NCBI RefSeq assembly: GCF_000812565.1
Contig: NZ_JTAM01000025.1
Span: 28,552-92,551, forward strand
DNA length: 64,000 nt
Source: Flammeovirga sp. OC4
GTDB lineage: Bacteria > Bacteroidota > Bacteroidia > Cytophagales > Flammeovirgaceae
Reading direction: 5' to 3'
Below the pieces are notes generated by a model. That model worked only from the letters and a program-made list of their open reading frames with translations, searched no databases and was not told the DNA's origin. Positions within the stretch are counted from its first letter, which is position 1. Every line of letters starts with the position of its first letter. The translations under genes and the position numbers were made by a program. This document shows positions 63,444-64,000 of this stretch, piece by piece.

Positions 63444-63746
63444 GAACAGTTGATATGGTTTAGATATATTTCGTTTGTCAGCTTAAATAATGCCCAAAGA
63501 AACCAAAGTTGCCTTTAATAAGCAAACCTTACTTTTGTAAAATTTATACGAATGTTGTCAAGCCTCCAATATTTTTCAAAAAAGCAGTTCAAATACTGTT
63601 TTTAGGGTTTGGAAATCTTATACTGATTCGTTTTTTCTCTAGTATGATGACTTGTAGGGTTTTGTTTTTATTGTGGTAGGTTGGAAACATTTAAAAAAAT
63701 TAGCCCTAGGTTACACCTTCACTTAATATTACTAAGCAGTGAGGTA
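63444..63746. other. Intergenic, no gene seen
   Basis: This 303-base stretch upstream of the AraC regulator gene should hold its promoter. I see no reading frame, strong hairpin or repeat from the families found elsewhere. Confidence 0.45.
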
Positions 63747-64000
63747 CTACTTTTTGATTAACTCCTCTACTTCAGCAATAGTTAAGCCTGTACCTTTCGC
63801 CACTTGCTCAATGGTTAAATTCATAGAAAGTAAATTTTTAGCTGTTTCAATGGCTTTTAGTTTTGCTCCTATCTCTATACCTTCTTCCCTGCCTTTTTTC
63901 CTTCCTTTTGCCTCTCTCGTATCCAAAGTATTAACATAATCACGAAAACGTTTTAAATCTTCATCATACAATTCTTGATCGGCTTTGGGAAGGGCTGTAT
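63747..64000 (-). CDS. C-terminal part of Rpn/PD-(D/E)XK nuclease family protein, cut by window edge
   Basis: The minus-strand frame is open from the window edge (codons for TALPKADQELYDED) to a stop at 63747. The visible 83 residues match the tail of COG5464-type proteins (Rpn recombination-promoting nuclease, formerly putative transposase). They have a charged linker (AKGRKKGREEGIEIGAKL) followed by a helix pair NLLSMNLTIEQVAKGTGLTIAEVEELIKK-type end. The nuclease domain itself lies outside the window, so activity cannot be judged. Such genes are often multicopy and mobile-like. Confidence 0.7.
   Translation of the reverse strand, partial: TALPKADQELYDEDLKRFRDYVNTLDTREAKGRKKGREEGIEIGAKLKAIETAKNLLSMNLTIEQVAKGTGLTIAEVEELIKK

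Noticed and set aside
1..64000. tRNA, rRNA or well-known riboswitch genes
   Set aside because: Reading both strands of all gaps over 100 bases, I saw no cloverleaf with a GTTCRA-type T arm and no riboswitch core; a covariance-model search would be needed to exclude weak cases.

Overview
The window comes from an AT-rich Bacteroidota genome. The evidence is SusC/SusD pairs, a hybrid two-component sensor, Por/type IX secretion (T9SS) C-terminal sorting domains, Bacteroidota-type lipoprotein signals and TAnnTTTG-like -7 promoter boxes. A marine polysaccharide-degrading member of the Cytophagales (Flammeovirga-like) would fit, but the genus is an inference from style and not a proven assignment. 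No rRNA, tRNA, CRISPR array or complete insertion sequence was seen.

Layout. 0-2 kb: a broken-off lipoprotein gene, an outer-membrane-barrel-like protein and a small PH-domain membrane protein. 2.3-8.7 kb: a tight three-gene beta-glucoside operon (GH3 beta-glucosidase, GPH sugar symporter, GH94 cellobiose phosphorylase) ending in a hairpin terminator. 8.9-10.7 kb: a PLP-dependent decarboxylase and a MogA-like protein, convergent on a shared terminator. 11.6-42.4 kb: the main polysaccharide utilization locus (PUL). It holds a sulfatase, a GH2 beta-galactosidase-like enzyme, a frameshifted T9SS-exported adhesin or carbohydrate-binding protein with seven Ig-like repeats, a mutarotase, two GH29 alpha-L-fucosidases, a 1396-residue hybrid sensor-regulator, SusC, SusD, a SusE-position surface lipoprotein and two very large adjacent BNR/sortilin-like beta-propeller proteins. 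42.4-45.8 kb: unrelated genes (SDR-like protein, haloalkane-dehalogenase-like hydrolase, divergent HxlR regulator, lipoprotein, DUF523) that split the PUL. 46-52.3 kb: the PUL resumes with two more sulfatases and a third BNR propeller paralog. 52.5-64 kb: a putative metallopeptidase, small envelope and hypothetical proteins, the threonine catabolic pair tdh-kbl, a lipoprotein, ilvC, an AraC regulator and the tail of an Rpn/PD-(D/E)XK-type nuclease.

How it may work (inference). The sensor detects a glycan fragment and activates the SusC promoter. SusD and the SusE-position lipoprotein bind the glycan, and SusC imports fragments. One BNR propeller carries a carbohydrate-binding-like domain and a T9SS sorting tail and would act outside the cell. 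Its two paralogs carry only signal peptides and would act in the periplasm with the sulfatases, fucosidases and GH2. The enzyme set points to a sulfated glycan containing fucose and galactose-type sugars. No known endo-acting lyase or hydrolase is encoded here, so the propellers are the best candidates for backbone cleavage, possibly as an undescribed enzyme family.

The intergenic DNA is rich in dispersed repeats. At least five families can be seen: a roughly 230-bp element, a GTAGGGGTAGACC palindrome, a paired-arm element at 24.6 kb, a GGWCGTT REP-like palindrome with a compensated stem change, and an AAATGTTAAGCG hairpin element. They cluster around 11.3, 16.3, 22.8, 24.6, 36.1, 49.5, 57.2 and 60.3-60.9 kb.
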